This document shows positions 38,043 through 51,300 of a DNA stretch of 64,000 nt, one piece after another. Position 1 is the first letter of the stretch; every line of letters starts with the position of its first letter. The stretch comes from Sarcocystis neurona. Lineage: Eukaryota > Apicomplexa > Conoidasida > Eucoccidiorida > Sarcocystidae. Location of the stretch: contig KL647303.1 of NCBI GenBank assembly GCA_000727475.1, positions 28,408 to 92,407 of the forward strand, given 5' to 3'. A program made the position numbers and the translations under genes. The notes under the pieces were generated by a model that saw nothing but the letters and a program-made list of their open reading frames with translations, was not told the DNA's origin and did not search any database.

Positions 38043-39039
38043 TCAGCCTATGGTGACGTACGAGTACCCCAATGAGACCGCCGAAGAAGCCACTATTCCT
38101 GGCATTCAGAGTCACCGCGGAAAACGTGTGGAGGGTGCACACAGACACACGTGATATCAGTAGCTAAGGAAAATAGTACCCTACGCGGAATGTAAGCGGT
38201 CGTGACGGAATGCTAGAAGGTTGATGATCTACGTACGATCGGCATGCCTAATGTAGACGGGATATCCCAAATATTTAAGACGTACCCGTCTGAAACACCT
38301 ACGTGGCTCTTCTGGCTGGGGCAATTGAGAAGACAGTCCCCTTGTATGTCGAAATTCAAACCTTCCCCGCAGACACGGCTGCATATATCCGTGACAAGAC
38401 CGTACTTGCTTACCTTATACATACGATGTACAACCAAGCATACGAATACACACATATGTGTAGGCGGTGTCTTTACAATGAAAAAGGATGAGGTCCGGTA
38501 CGGCCATTCGTCATATATGATCCAAGCAGACTCTGTTCGTCGCAAGCGCACGCAGGCCCATACCGCAGCAACACGGGATACGTGAGAAACGTTACAAGCC
38601 TGCTTCGCCTGATTGTAGGCAGTGTTTCTCTTGGGTTTTAGGCACAGAGTGGTGGCAAGCGCCGAGAGAAGTACATTAAGTGCACACTTGTTGTGACAAA
38701 GAAGGAAGTCCACAACGAGTTGCCACGAGAAGACGGCTTTACTCCTGTGCGAAAAGAACAAGTCAAGTCTCTGAACACGACAACAGCAGCAGCAGCGACA
38801 CTACGAACACTCCCGACAACACTATCCTCACCAGAAAGAGAGTGAAATATCCAGCATTTTAAAAGTTTGACAAATTATTATAGAAGCTTAGCTGACCCAC
38901 TTACGACTGCCACGTGCCCCCGCAGCGCGGGCAACACGAAGGCGGGCTGCGTGCGGGCTGCGCACCACCTGTTCAGCATGCGCAGCTGCAAGAGTCAAAG
39001 AAAGCCAGAACTCATGCAGTTTCCAGTCAGAGCATCAAC

Positions 39040-39470
39040 TAGAAATATATATAAATATATATATATATATATGTGGAAGGTATGGATGAGCCCTCATATA
39101 TCGCCGTACACCTTTCTGTATACGTACCGATATGCAAATAGTCTGCAAGTCCTCTCACATTTACCGGCAATATTTATATATTTATGCACGTCTGCCCCAA
39201 AGCGTGCACATGTGCAGCCACACATCCCTCGATTCTCGTATGTGCGGTTATTCGCATATACATGCGAATGTATGCATGTGTACACACATAATTCGAACGT
39301 ACCCGCAACCATTCGTACGTACCGGTACACGCAAACGCAGTCCATGTATATATATACATACATACATATATGTGTATATGTGTACGTATGTGTTCACGCA
39401 TACGAACATGCATTCACACACACATTATGAATGCATACGTACGTACATACATACTTACCTTCACTGACAC
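39040..39470. repeat. Alternating purine-pyrimidine block (TATATA, ACGTAC, CACATG)
   Basis: Long runs of alternating TA and YR dinucleotides, including TATATATATA near 39058-39071 and ACGTACGTACATACATAC near 39437. Blocks of the same type recur at 44815-45320, 47400-47720 and 62200-62640. Confidence 0.85.
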
Positions 39471-42400
39471 ACGCAAACACCAAGTCACACGCACACCTCC
39501 TGTTGTTGACAACCGTCCCCAGGACGGCGGGGGGAGACAGTGACGGTATGTACATCATATATATATATATATATATGTGCACACAAATGGATATACACAA
39601 ACGCGTAAAGCAAATGGGGAGTTCAACACGGAAAACACCATTTACATTAATGCTCTAGATGCGAATGCCACTATTTTTGTCCTGGGACTCGCTGACGAGA
39701 AGTCCGCCTGCCACATTCAACGAGTACACGACCTACGCTCGCTTCCTCAACTTCCCTGCTTCCGTAGACATACCCGCGCTTGTCTACATTTATACGCTGA
39801 AAGCTATGACCCCCGTCACTTCTGTGCTTCTCTCTCGGTTGTACTGCACTTCCGCCTCTGTCACCTGGATACGTGTGAATAGTCGAAATATCTACAAAGC
39901 CCGTAGTCCTCACGTACGTTTGCAGGTCATCCGTCCGTATGAAAAGATATCTGAGATACAGATGTACATACACTCCCCATTTGATGAGTTGAGACGCACA
40001 TAGCCACAACAGTGGTACGCATACAAGCACACGAGTGCACAAAACTAAGATGTCCGCCGCGTTCGAATGTTTGAAAAGTGACTCTGGAGTAATATTCGGT
40101 CCGGTCCGTTACGAGACAAACACACTGCAGCTGCGAGGCAGGGAGGCACATAGAGTGTTTACACACTGTGTACACGTGAATGTGTGTATCTACATGTATA
40201 CACTTAGTGTAACACACCGTTCAGATGTCTTAAATCGGGTCTCACAAGAGACGCCGCCGCCTACGATATATTATTGTACATCTGTGGCTGTATTTTATCC
40301 TCTAGTGCGTTAGTGTTCTGGTTGAACCACTTTATATTATAAGAGGTAAAAGTACAGAGCTTACCTGCGCCTGCTGCGCATGGGAAGTCCACAAAAACAG
40401 TAGCAGTACTGCATGTAAGCTTCCAGATGCTGAGGCGGGAAAGTACGCAATGCACCCACCTCAGGTCAGACGTAAGGTGCAGAATGGGCAATCTGCGTCA
40501 AATTGAGAAAGGTGTTTTCAAAGCGCTTCCGTGCGCAAGACGTCAGTGACGGAAGGCATGGTATTTTCTATGGGAGGACTAATTATTCGGTAGGTTCCAC
40601 CCAACTTCTTGACAGCGCCTCGCTACGAAAGAGGAACACTATTACATCTGTCCATCATACGCACTACACACAAGAAATGAAAAAGGTGATTTCGTTTTAT
40701 TAGCGGAACTGCAGCGTCGCCATTGTGTGAACTGCAAGACCAAATGTTACTTTCCCCATCGGAAACGCAGTGCTGGATAAAACATGTAGGAAGCCGCCCT
40801 GCGAGGGTAACAATGTTTGCCTGCGTTGGAGACTTGGCACCGGGCATCAGGCTAAGTGCGTAAGCAATTCGCAGCCATGCGCACTTCTTATTTCCTTTGT
40901 CTTTCAAAGGAGGAATCCGAACGATTTCAAGACGAAATTTAAGAGTAGAGTACTGTTTCTTTGGATGGGAACTAACACTGTTGAAGAATGTATCGTAGCC
41001 TCACGACACCTTACACAATCTGAGCTAGTTCTGACTTCCGAGAGGAGGGGCCACAAAATTGTTCAGGATGTGGACTACAGGAAAGAAATCTGTTCCCTAC
41101 AAAGCGCCTGACACCCGACATTGTGGCGAAGACTCGTCGTGAAGGAACGACCTGCCTTTGTTTATGATGAAACAGCACGCTGCAGTGGGCCGTGCCCACA
41201 GGGACCAACGTCAGCGCAGCTGTACGCCGTAGTGTATACCAGTAGACATGTACCCGTGTGCAAATGAATGAGGGAGGAATACTTCGCTTTGCGAGGGAAG
41301 TTTTGTTGGTCTGGTCTAGTAAAATTGTCGGATGTTCATCACACTGACCCGTTCGCCGCAGAAGCAGACGCCTTGTCATACCATGGACAAATTACTACAA
41401 CACAGAAAGAAACTCTGGACATTTAAATAATGCATGCCGACACCGTAGTGGTACAGTAGAAAACATGGTCTTTAAAATTGCACGCACACGACCAAACTAG
41501 GCTTACGTACGGTCTGTGCAGGTGCGCAGCACGCAGAACGACGCACACATAAGAATTGGAAGCCCACCAAAAGACTATGATTCAAATAGGCCACCCTTTC
41601 TGCAACCACGTCGCGATATTACCACCATGTATTTATACCCACAAATTTGTCGGTACAGCACGCAGCAGGGCTTGCACGAGGAAAGATCCCACTTTCGTCT
41701 GCGGTGTGGCGCCCCGCGGTATGACCTTCATATAACCGGGATGTGCTCGACCACGCCGCGAACGTAAGACGCCAGTTTTCCGTCGGTCGCCTCTGCATAT
41801 CTTCAGAGGTGTCTGCACCTTTGCATGCCGTGCCTACAATGTTGATGCATTCCTATTCAGAAGTACGACGAGATCCGAAATGAGGCCTTCTAAAAACGAA
41901 GAAATCCACTTGAGTGTGGGATGCATGTGTACAAAATATGCGTATTTGGCTGCATACATCGCGCATACAACGTAATGCTAGCAGATTTTCCAACACCCCA
42001 CTGCGGAAGCAGCGCAGCGTCAACAGTGTACTGCCACTACGCAGTGACACGTGTTCAGCCGTAGACCCTACGTATGACACACGCGCACAAACTTGGCAAA
42101 ATTCCCCCCCACAGAGACCTACATGTTCGTGCATATGTACATATATATGTGTATACGGTATAAATATGCATCAGTACGTACTTAAAGAGGACAGAAATTT
42201 CGCGGAGTTGCGCTTCACTCCCACGTTCTCGAAACGCGGCCGCTGGATATGCGTTACTCTTTGGAGGACTACACAAGTCCATATACGTAAGTAGGATACA
42301 ATGTCTGTACAAGCAATACATATCTGTATATTGCATAGATAAGCACACGTTCATAGAGAAGGCGTGGAGCCTTGAGTAAATCACGACTGTTACATGCGTG

Positions 42401-43341
42401 TAGCTCACACAGGCCATCTCTGGCCGGACTGTTCTAGTTTGGGCTGTTCTGCAGTTTTTTTCGTTGTCTCTGTTTCTGCTGCCAAGCCACCGTCCTTTGG
42501 TGCACCTTTTATGCGGTGGAGGCGTAGAATGAGAAAACGTGTGCCGTTCTCTCTTTTCACAGACGTAAACGCATACATGCTAGATAGAGATATCGCTAGA
42601 TATATACAGGAAGTACACATATTTCGAAGAAACCTCACCCACCCTCTCAGGGGATTTGTTTACCGAGGGAACACAAGAAACGAGGCAGAGGCGCTTTTAC
42701 GTTCATAGATTCTCTGACAAGAAACGCAGGTGCATTTCCTGCGCCGGAGGACGAGGAATGACGCATCCCATCCCCGATGCCTTACATATATGGATGTAGT
42801 AACAGACAAAGAGAGATGCAGATGTAGGCAAATACGCACACGTGTATACGAATTGCTCTAACATCTTCTTTATACGCGTACCGACAGACCATTTGATCAC
42901 GCCTGCCTACTGACTTGCTTTTGTTGCTGTCGCTCATTTAGGAGGCAGCAAGTGCTTCTGGGTGAACGACTTGCTAACGAAAGCAGAAAACGGACCGCGG
43001 CTTCTCGATGTTTACGTGGATACGTCTATCTTCACGTAGGTGTGCGTGCACATACGTATGTGGATGCGTTATACGTATACATACACACACAGGTCCACAG
43101 ACGTATATACACTTCGGAAGTGTGTTGCACTGCTTTCTTTCCTGAACCAACATGCTTCTTCGTGTTGTTTTTCTTTTTCCTCCTCTTCCCTTTCTTCTTC
43201 TGCCTTTTATTCTTCTGGTGGTGGTAGAACACAATCAATCGGCAGTGGTCTGTTTCCCTTCCTGCCCTTGTTGAGTGTTTCTTGTGTGGCTGATGACGAG
43301 TAGAGGTACACATCGCGAGAGGGCGAATTTTCCAGCTCAGA

Positions 43342-43527
43342 TCAGCTGATTTGCCTCTCTGGCTGCGCCTGTGGCTGAGACGAGGAAGGCAGTGCGTGTT
43401 TAGGTATTTCTTTTTGAGACAGGTGTTCGATAATAAGCGATCGCAGCTCCGTCTGCGCGCGCAACTCCGGGTCCACGCGCAGCATTTCTTCGGTCAACTC
43501 CATATCCGTGCGCCACCGCCGGGGGAT
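43342..43527 (-). CDS. 290-residue protein, exon 4 (C-terminus)
   Basis: From ctgcgggtgcag|ATCCCCC to TGA. It encodes IPRRWRTDMELTEEMLRVDP, a helical ELRAQTELRSLIIEHLSQKE and a short Gln/Pro/Ser tail. Phase 0 entry matches exon 3. Confidence 0.78.
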   Translation of the reverse strand: MPRRWRTDMELTEEMLRVDPELRAQTELRSLIIEHLSQKEIPKHALPSSSQPQAQPERQIS

Positions 43528-46500
43528 CTGCACCCGCAGCAGTGACGTAGGCACGGCGCACGAATGAGAAAAACATACAGCGAAGCCGCCGGTGAGAGAC
43601 AAACTACAGACGGGAGTTCATCTGCAGAGAAAGAGGGCGCTACCAGAAAAACCTGCGCAGCGAGACGCGCGCAGCTTTGCACGTACAGGACGTTAAGAAT
43701 CCGAGACAGAGAAGTCGAAACCGAGAAAGAGGACGAGGAGGAGGCGGGGGACGACAGAATGGAGAGCGACTAAAGAAAAAAAGGAAAAAAGTGGGAAGCA
43801 GTAGTACTGCAGCAGCAGCGCCGCGTCGTGTAGACACAGCGCAGATATGCCTCAGCACACGGAGGCTGGTAAGGCCTTCCACGTAGCGCGCCTCAACAAC
43901 AGCGGCGGCTGAGTGTGCTAGTGTTGCGAGGCTTCGGTAGTTCTCCCGGTAACTAAAGAAGAAAAAAAGGGTACCACCGCGGCCGAAGAGTGCTCACAAG
44001 CAGCAGAAGTAGTGTGTTCGCTGTAGCGATCTCAAAGAGAGAAAGGCGGAACCGTGGAGGGAATTAACAGACCGACAGAGAGCCGAGTTACACAGGGGGA
44101 AAGACGAGAAGAAAAAATAAAGACGAAAGGACGACGACAGATCACAGCACAATGCTTGAGGAAGCAACAGGGATAGCAAACAGAAGGCAGCTGGTGTGCG
44201 AGTAAAACACAGAGGCGCCTGCGCCAGAAATGTCCGCGTGCGTCTTGAAGTAGCGCGTGTGTAACGTGAGAACGACAAATAACGCGCCGTCCGACATTTC
44301 AAAAATTTCCAGGGAGAAAACGGTCACCGGACGCAGAAATGAAATTGAGAAGGAAAAGTAGGCGGCACCAGCGACAGCTTCTTCGTTGACACCTCAGCAA
44401 CACTCAGAAGAGGAAAAATTACTTCTCTCTCAGTTCCACAGATACGGAGGTATGTGGCAGAGAAGAAGACGACGACTTGGAAACGATCAGTTTAAAGGAG
44501 AGGAATGTGAGTGGCCAAGTTGCCATGCAGCAGCGAGAGCAGCAACACAGTGCAGCAAAAGAGATGACATGCGAGAAAACAGGAGTTCGCTAAACGATCA
44601 CCACCACCACACGGCCAGACAAACAAAGGAGGACCCGCTGCTGGAGCAAACAAATGTAAAAACGAAAGCAACGCCGCACTGCAGAGCGGCCGTGATTCGC
44701 CTAAGAAATCGGGAGCACGCGAAGCTGCGGGACGTACTCTCACAGGCGCAGGCCTGCCCCTCACAAAAATGCAGCACTCCTCACTCACGGTACGTACGGG
44801 TGAATGAATATCTCTGCATTTACATATACATATATATATGTATACTCTGATGTGTATCACGTGCGTGTATACGTGTGTGCGTGTGTGTATGTATGTGCGC
44901 ACGTGAATGCACCTCTCTCTCTCCACATATATATATATATATATGAATTCATGTACTTTAGTGTATATATGCATATATATACACAGATAGTGTGTATGTC
45001 TGTGAGTATGTATGTGAATCTCTGTATACATACATGCATGTAAATATATGTATATATGTATGTGCGTACGTGGACGTTTGTACACATATATATATATATA
45101 TACATACGTGTGTGTATGTAGGTGCGTACGTATATAAATTTCTGTACACACAGGTACATACGTATATCTGGTCGTGTATTTGCATGTCTATATGTGTGTG
45201 TATGTGAGTGTGTAAGTGAATCACTGCGTGTCTACATGTCTGCATGTGGGTGCGCCTACGCATGTATATATATGTGTATATGTATGTATGCCCACTTGTA
45301 TACGTGTGTGTGCGTGAACGTCCCGGTTCGCCGCTGCAGCAGCACTTAAAGAAGTTTCTTCTGTATTGTCGCACGTGCGGTGGTCGGCCTGCGAAGCGCA
45401 GATGCGTCCTGCTGCTGCTTCTGCGTGCCCGCGAGCACGTGCTGCTGCTGTTGCACACGAATAGAACGGAAGAGGCAGCAACAGCAAACGCTTTCCCCTC
45501 TCTCCCGCATTGCAGCGTGCTGCTATGCCGCCGTCTCTATCGCAAATACATCGCTCCTTCAAGGCGCCTCACACACACACGTATATGTATACAGTACCGT
45601 AGCTGCCCGTTACATATACAGTCACTTTATACACTACTGCTTCCCACACATACATATATTTACGCTTATGTGCCTACCCTTTAGTATAGATGTATGCGTA
45701 CGTATATATGTGTATAGACAAATATTGCTGGATATGTATGCGTGTGGATATATATATATATATGTATAGAGCATACATTAGTGGAGGTGCGTCCCTATAT
45801 ATATATATACATACGCAGTTCAGTACAGATGTATACACCTGTACATATGTATGCCTACATACGTGTTTGTATAGATGAACACATATGCATATGTATGTGT
45901 CCCTTTATTTTATATACTGTATGCGTACCTATGTATGTGTACAGATAAATACACATGCGTATAGCACGCCGCGACACATGCCCGTGCAACTCGTACAGTA
46001 TTTGCCACAGGAATATACACATGTGCACCCGAGGCTACTACTACCACTCCCACTACTACTCCTACTACTTCTCCGTAGGTAGTAGACGCATGCGTTGTGA
46101 TAATATACATACGTATGCTAATCAATATACAGAAAATGATACACACGAAATATACACATACATACTCAGTAGTAGGAGGATATACTGTAATATAGGTATA
46201 TATATCAACACACACATGTAGACAATGTTCACACGAAATATACACATACTTATTCAGAAGTAGCATCATACATATTCAGCAGCAGAAGCATATTCAATAG
46301 ATGAACCTATCTGTTATCTATCTATCTATAGAGAGAGATGCAGTGGTACACACGAAATATACACATACATACTCAGTAGTAGAGGCAAATACTAGAGTAC
46401 ACGTACGTGGATCGATACAGATATGTACTGACAATGACACACACCACATCTACACTCGTACACACTGGGCAGTAGACGCACATCTGCTATATGTCTGCGT

Positions 46501-48311
46501 ATTAATCTACGCAGAGAATGATACGGACGAGGTTAAGAAGCGATACGTCACCTATATACTTAACAGGCGTACCTCGATGGGAGCGTGACTGGCGACGCAA
46601 GCTGGGATGGCGTAGTGGCCCTTTGGCGCAGCAAACACTTCGGCGCGGGCCTTCTGCAGGAGTTCTTTTTCCTTCTTGAACTGCTCAACAAAGTCAGGCC
46701 GGTCGAAGAAGTCCAACTTTTGGAAGTTGACGGCCAAGCCGCTATCTACGGCAACCTGCGCCTTCTGCAGCACACCAGACACAGCGGGGTGGAGAAGACG
46801 AAGTCGGGGCAGTATAAAGGGGACAGGAAGGGGAAGCCAGAAGACTTCCTTCTGTTTCTGGAAGACACGCTTTCAAAGAAACGGACGCGTCTCTTCTCCA
46901 TCAGCCCATGCAGTATACCCCACTGCTGCAGCAACGCGGGGAAGCACGCGGTGACCCACGCGTCGGCCTACCCAAGTTCACGCGTCTACACACACTTCCT
47001 TCTACCTACACAAACATACATATACACACATATATGCATCAACGCGTACACCTATGTACGCACACATACATATCTATATACATGCATGTGACTATCTGTT
47101 TTTTATGTATCTACATGTACACAGGCGCCACCTTCCTTATATACATACACTTAGGTAGACGAGACACTACATAAAAGAGAGGGATTAAACATACGTGAGC
47201 AACCCTACTTGTACATATATATATATACACACACACACCTACATATAAGAGAGAGTGTATATACGAGGTAGGGACTAGATATACAAGAGACGGGTGAGGG
47301 ACGCACTGACGTGGGAAAGTCCTCAGCAGAACTAGCAATGAAATCAGTACTGCGAAAAATCCCACATATGTATCCGTACATATATAGATTTATGTGTAAA
47401 GGTATAGACGCACGTACATGTGTTTACACGTATGTATATATATATATACGGTTTGCACGTTGCGAACAAGTATTGCTAGTGTTCCTACACATGTATCACT
47501 GCATGTGCATATATATATACATATATATATATATGCAAAGGTGATACGCATGAATATGTGTTTACATATATATATATATATGTACACGTGTATACTGGGT
47601 GCATGCCCGAGTCAGTATTGCTAGTATTTCTACATACGTATCACTACATATGCATATATATATATATACATATGTATGTATGTCTAAAGGTATACACGCA
47701 CGTGCATGTGTTTACACGTATATATACACACATATACCGGGTGCGTCTTCAGATACGTATTGCTAGCACTTTTACTGTTCCTGTTTCTTTTTATATACGG
47801 TGACACGTTCTCTTCGTTCAACCTGCCGTCCCGCAAACGAGAGAAGGAGTTTTCCCTAAATGTTGCGACCTTCCCTTTATGGACTCGGCTGTACAGACAC
47901 CTCACGCGGACTTTTGCACGTGCCTAAATCTCCCGTTTGTGGCCTCTTCGTACGTATCATCCTACAAACATTTCAGCGAGCAGCCTGTCCTCTCTGTGTC
48001 TTCTCTCTGTCTCTCTCTCGCTTCTTCTTGTAGCACGTATCTGTGCAATATAAAAAAGGAATGTACATGTACTCTCGTATACGGGAATATGGGTATGCCG
48101 TCTATATCTCCCTCTCTGTCTTCCTACATATGCACGTCATATATATATATATCTACACATACACACGGAGACGTCGAGGCATGTCTTGCTTGCGTTTTCG
48201 TCTTCTCCGTCGCAATTGCGGCGCGACTACTTCTTCTACACAGGGGCAAGTAGGGCAACATCCACCACGTATACAGATCCACACACGTGTGCACACGGAA
48301 GACGAACAGCG

Positions 48312-48344
<33 letters not shown>

Positions 48345-51300
48345 CTTCCTCTCTCTCTACATATATGTATGTGTATGTGTAGAAATAGGGCTGTGTGTAT
48401 GTGCGAAATGACTCCTACTAATTTCTGCCTTTTGTTCTACGTGTAGCCCTGCACCAGCTCGGTACCCTGTCAAACGTCTTCAGCCGGGACTCTTACTTTT
48501 GCAAGCTCTTCGTCGTATTCTCTGATCGCGTCAACATTCGCCTGCGTCAGCACTGCGCGGTGCTCTGTCAAAAAACTCATTTCCAGGAGCTTCGCCACTG
48601 CCATCACTCCTGCGAAGTGGTGAAGAAGAAGACGAAGAAGAGCAGCAGCAGCAAACTTACAGCCCAGCAAGAGAAGGGCACGTCAAGGTGGAACAGCAAA
48701 GGACGGGGAGGGACACGAGACAGGAGGAAGTGAAGAACGGAAAAGGCAAGCCAAAAGCGTCTCTTCTTCCCGCGAGAATCACGAAGAAATGAAGCGCAAG
48801 CGCGCGCCGCCACAACGTGGACATTTACCTCGGGTCGGGTGGTGCATGTGCAGAGACAATATCTGAAAAACCTCCACGCACAGAAACATATCCACTTCTA
48901 CATGAAGAAGTGTTGTTGTAGCGAAGAAATTACAATAGCCTAACCCGCCGTCCGTTGTACACCCACTCTCACGCAGACATATAGGGATAGACATACAGAG
49001 AGGAACTCAGAGGATATGCCTTAATATAGATAGAGAGATATATGTATATACATATACATACAGAGAGAGAGCAACAGAGAGGGATGTGCCTATATATATA
49101 GAGAGAAAGATGTATATACATATATATAGAGAGAGAGACGGACGTGCATATATATATATGCATATATATATATATAGAGAGAGAGAGAGAGCGGGAGAGG
49201 CGTACGTATATATAGAGAGCGAGAGGGACAACATCTACATAAGAAGTAGACACAGGGCAAGTTGTGGACACAATGTGCACATATATTGAAGCCGATGAAT
49301 CCACAGAGAAATACGCGAAAAATTCCAGGGCGTGTGGATACGCAGAGGTAAGGCATCGGCTGCTGTGCACGGCGACCACACTGAGACGGGGAGGCAGGTG
49401 TGGAGTCGACGTACTACAAGCCTGGAGAATACAAACCCCTAGGAAGCTTCCACGAGCTATCACACAGACGCAGCCAGGCGGGTAGGACTCGCGTATATAT
49501 GTAATATATATATGTGTAGGGAGAGACAGCGAAAGAGAGAGAGAGACGTCGTCAGACATACACAAGAGGACGTGTCGGACACATATATATATATAGAGAG
49601 AGAGAGAGCCAACTTATCATAAACACAGGAAGGTGGATAGCGTATATATACATATGTGGAGAGTTATGCTATCAGGCAGATACACATGGAGGCGGGGAGT
49701 GTGTACGTGTATATATATGTATGCATATAGATGCGAAGCTCTCACAGAGAGATACGGAGGCGGCTACGGCGTATACATACATATATATATATATATATGT
49801 ACCGAGAGCTACGTTACGAGGGAAGACCGTTGGGGCCCGGGTAGTATACGTGTATATATATATATGTAAGAGAGAGCTAAGTTATCAAGGAGAGACAGGG
49901 AGGCGGGTAGGACATATATGTATGTCCAGAGAGAGAGCCCACTTACATCGCAGAGACAGGGGTGCGGTATGTATATAAGCATTCACAAATGTAAAGAGCT
50001 TCACATTAAACAGACGAATCCATGCGACTCCTGCATGTCCATTGGCTAGGCGCCGACCCGAGCGCCGCTGCGGGATGCGGCAACGGGTGTGCGAGGGAAC
50101 GGCCGTTGAACGCTTCGTGGAAGCTTGGCGCGGTAACACGATATAAAGCAAGAAGAGCAGCAGCAGCGGGCCGTACGAGAAGAAGACGACATATGAAAAA
50201 ACTACTGCCGGGAAGCAAGTTCTCTCGCGCTGGCAGCTTCGCAAGTCGCCTTCCCATGGAGAAGTTCAAACAGAGAAGACTACACACACGTGCGTACGTG
50301 CGTAGAGAGTATAGATTTGCGCATATATGCCACACACATCCACCCGTTCAAAGCGCGCCCAGAGACGCACTCGTCTACCTCCTGGGGGTGAACGTGAACC
50401 AACATACGTCTATACGTCTGCCACCGACAACGTCCACACATTGCCCTGCACATATATACGCATACACACATACCACGTAGAGCTGAGCCCACACATATAC
50501 ACATTTATATATCGGAGAGATAGATGATAAAAATCTCGTAAGATACGTCCGCGGCCGTGAAGAGGTGTTTTTTTGCAGGGGGCATGCTACGACGGTGTGC
50601 TTCTCCTCACTGCTTGCTCCTGGACGCTACACGCGTCCTTTTCTCACTCGTCTGTGTGTGTGGAGAGAGAAATTGGCAATGCAGAAAGAAACGTCCCCCC
50701 ACAAACGCATGTCTATTCGCCTGTGGGCACCTCTACTTGATGTAGCTGGTCTCTTCGAAACCTGCGTTTCAAACTTCCTTCTCCAGTGCTGCTGTTGCTT
50801 CTGCACGTAGCGGTGCAGCTGCGGCACCTTTCTTGCTGGCCCAGCATATACGTTCGTGACCCCTTCTGGACCTCCCTCGCATGTACATGTATTTTATGTA
50901 CATATGATGGACAATCGACGGGCGGATAAAATAGATGGATGTGTGTGCGTCTCTCTGTCCCCTCTCTTTTCTGCGTTGCTTGCCGTGTTGCCGTTGCCGC
51001 CGTCGCAGCGGAGAGTCTGACTTGCTGTTCTGGTGGAATGTACAGCGAATTCGCTCTGGTAGGAAACACGGCAGCGCTTTCGTTTCGTCAGTACATGCAT
51101 CTCGCCCTTTCTTCGGGCGTTTCTCGTGCTGCGGCTGTTGCTACTTCCGGTAATTCTCACACCTGGGTGGCTCACGAAGGTCATGCGGTCTGCTTGGTTC
51201 CCGAATGTGACGAGAACGTCGGGAACGACTTGTGCTGCTGCGTTTCTGCGAGCAGGAGCAGCGCTTGGGTGAGAAGGATTGCCTCCTCCTGCCGTTGCTG

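Larger units (their letters stand above)
34387..43341. other. Intergenic stretch, no supportable gene
   Basis: 34.4-38.7 kb is repeat-poor and mostly featureless, apart from the 57-bp duplication at 37.93 kb. 39.0-40.0 kb is TATA/CACATG alternating DNA, and 40.0-42.9 kb is again plain. The longest frame is 182 codons at 38213-38761 (minus), without recognisable features. Confidence 0.6.

Noticed and set aside
38213..38761. 182-codon minus-strand frame in the repeat-poor segment
   Set aside because: At this composition and search space one such frame is expected by chance. No domain, signal or splice-supported extension is visible.
44386..44850. 154-codon plus-strand frame with poly-His
   Set aside because: It lies in intron 3 of the minus-strand mitochondrial-type gene, has biased composition, and ends in TATA-type sequence.
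50760..50816. Mini-exon reading LHRYVQKQQQHWRRKFETQ between splice-like sites
   Set aside because: It is 57 nt, so it would keep phase, but in the phase left by exon 1 (phase 1) it contains TGA. Exon 1 joins exon 2 directly in phase without it.
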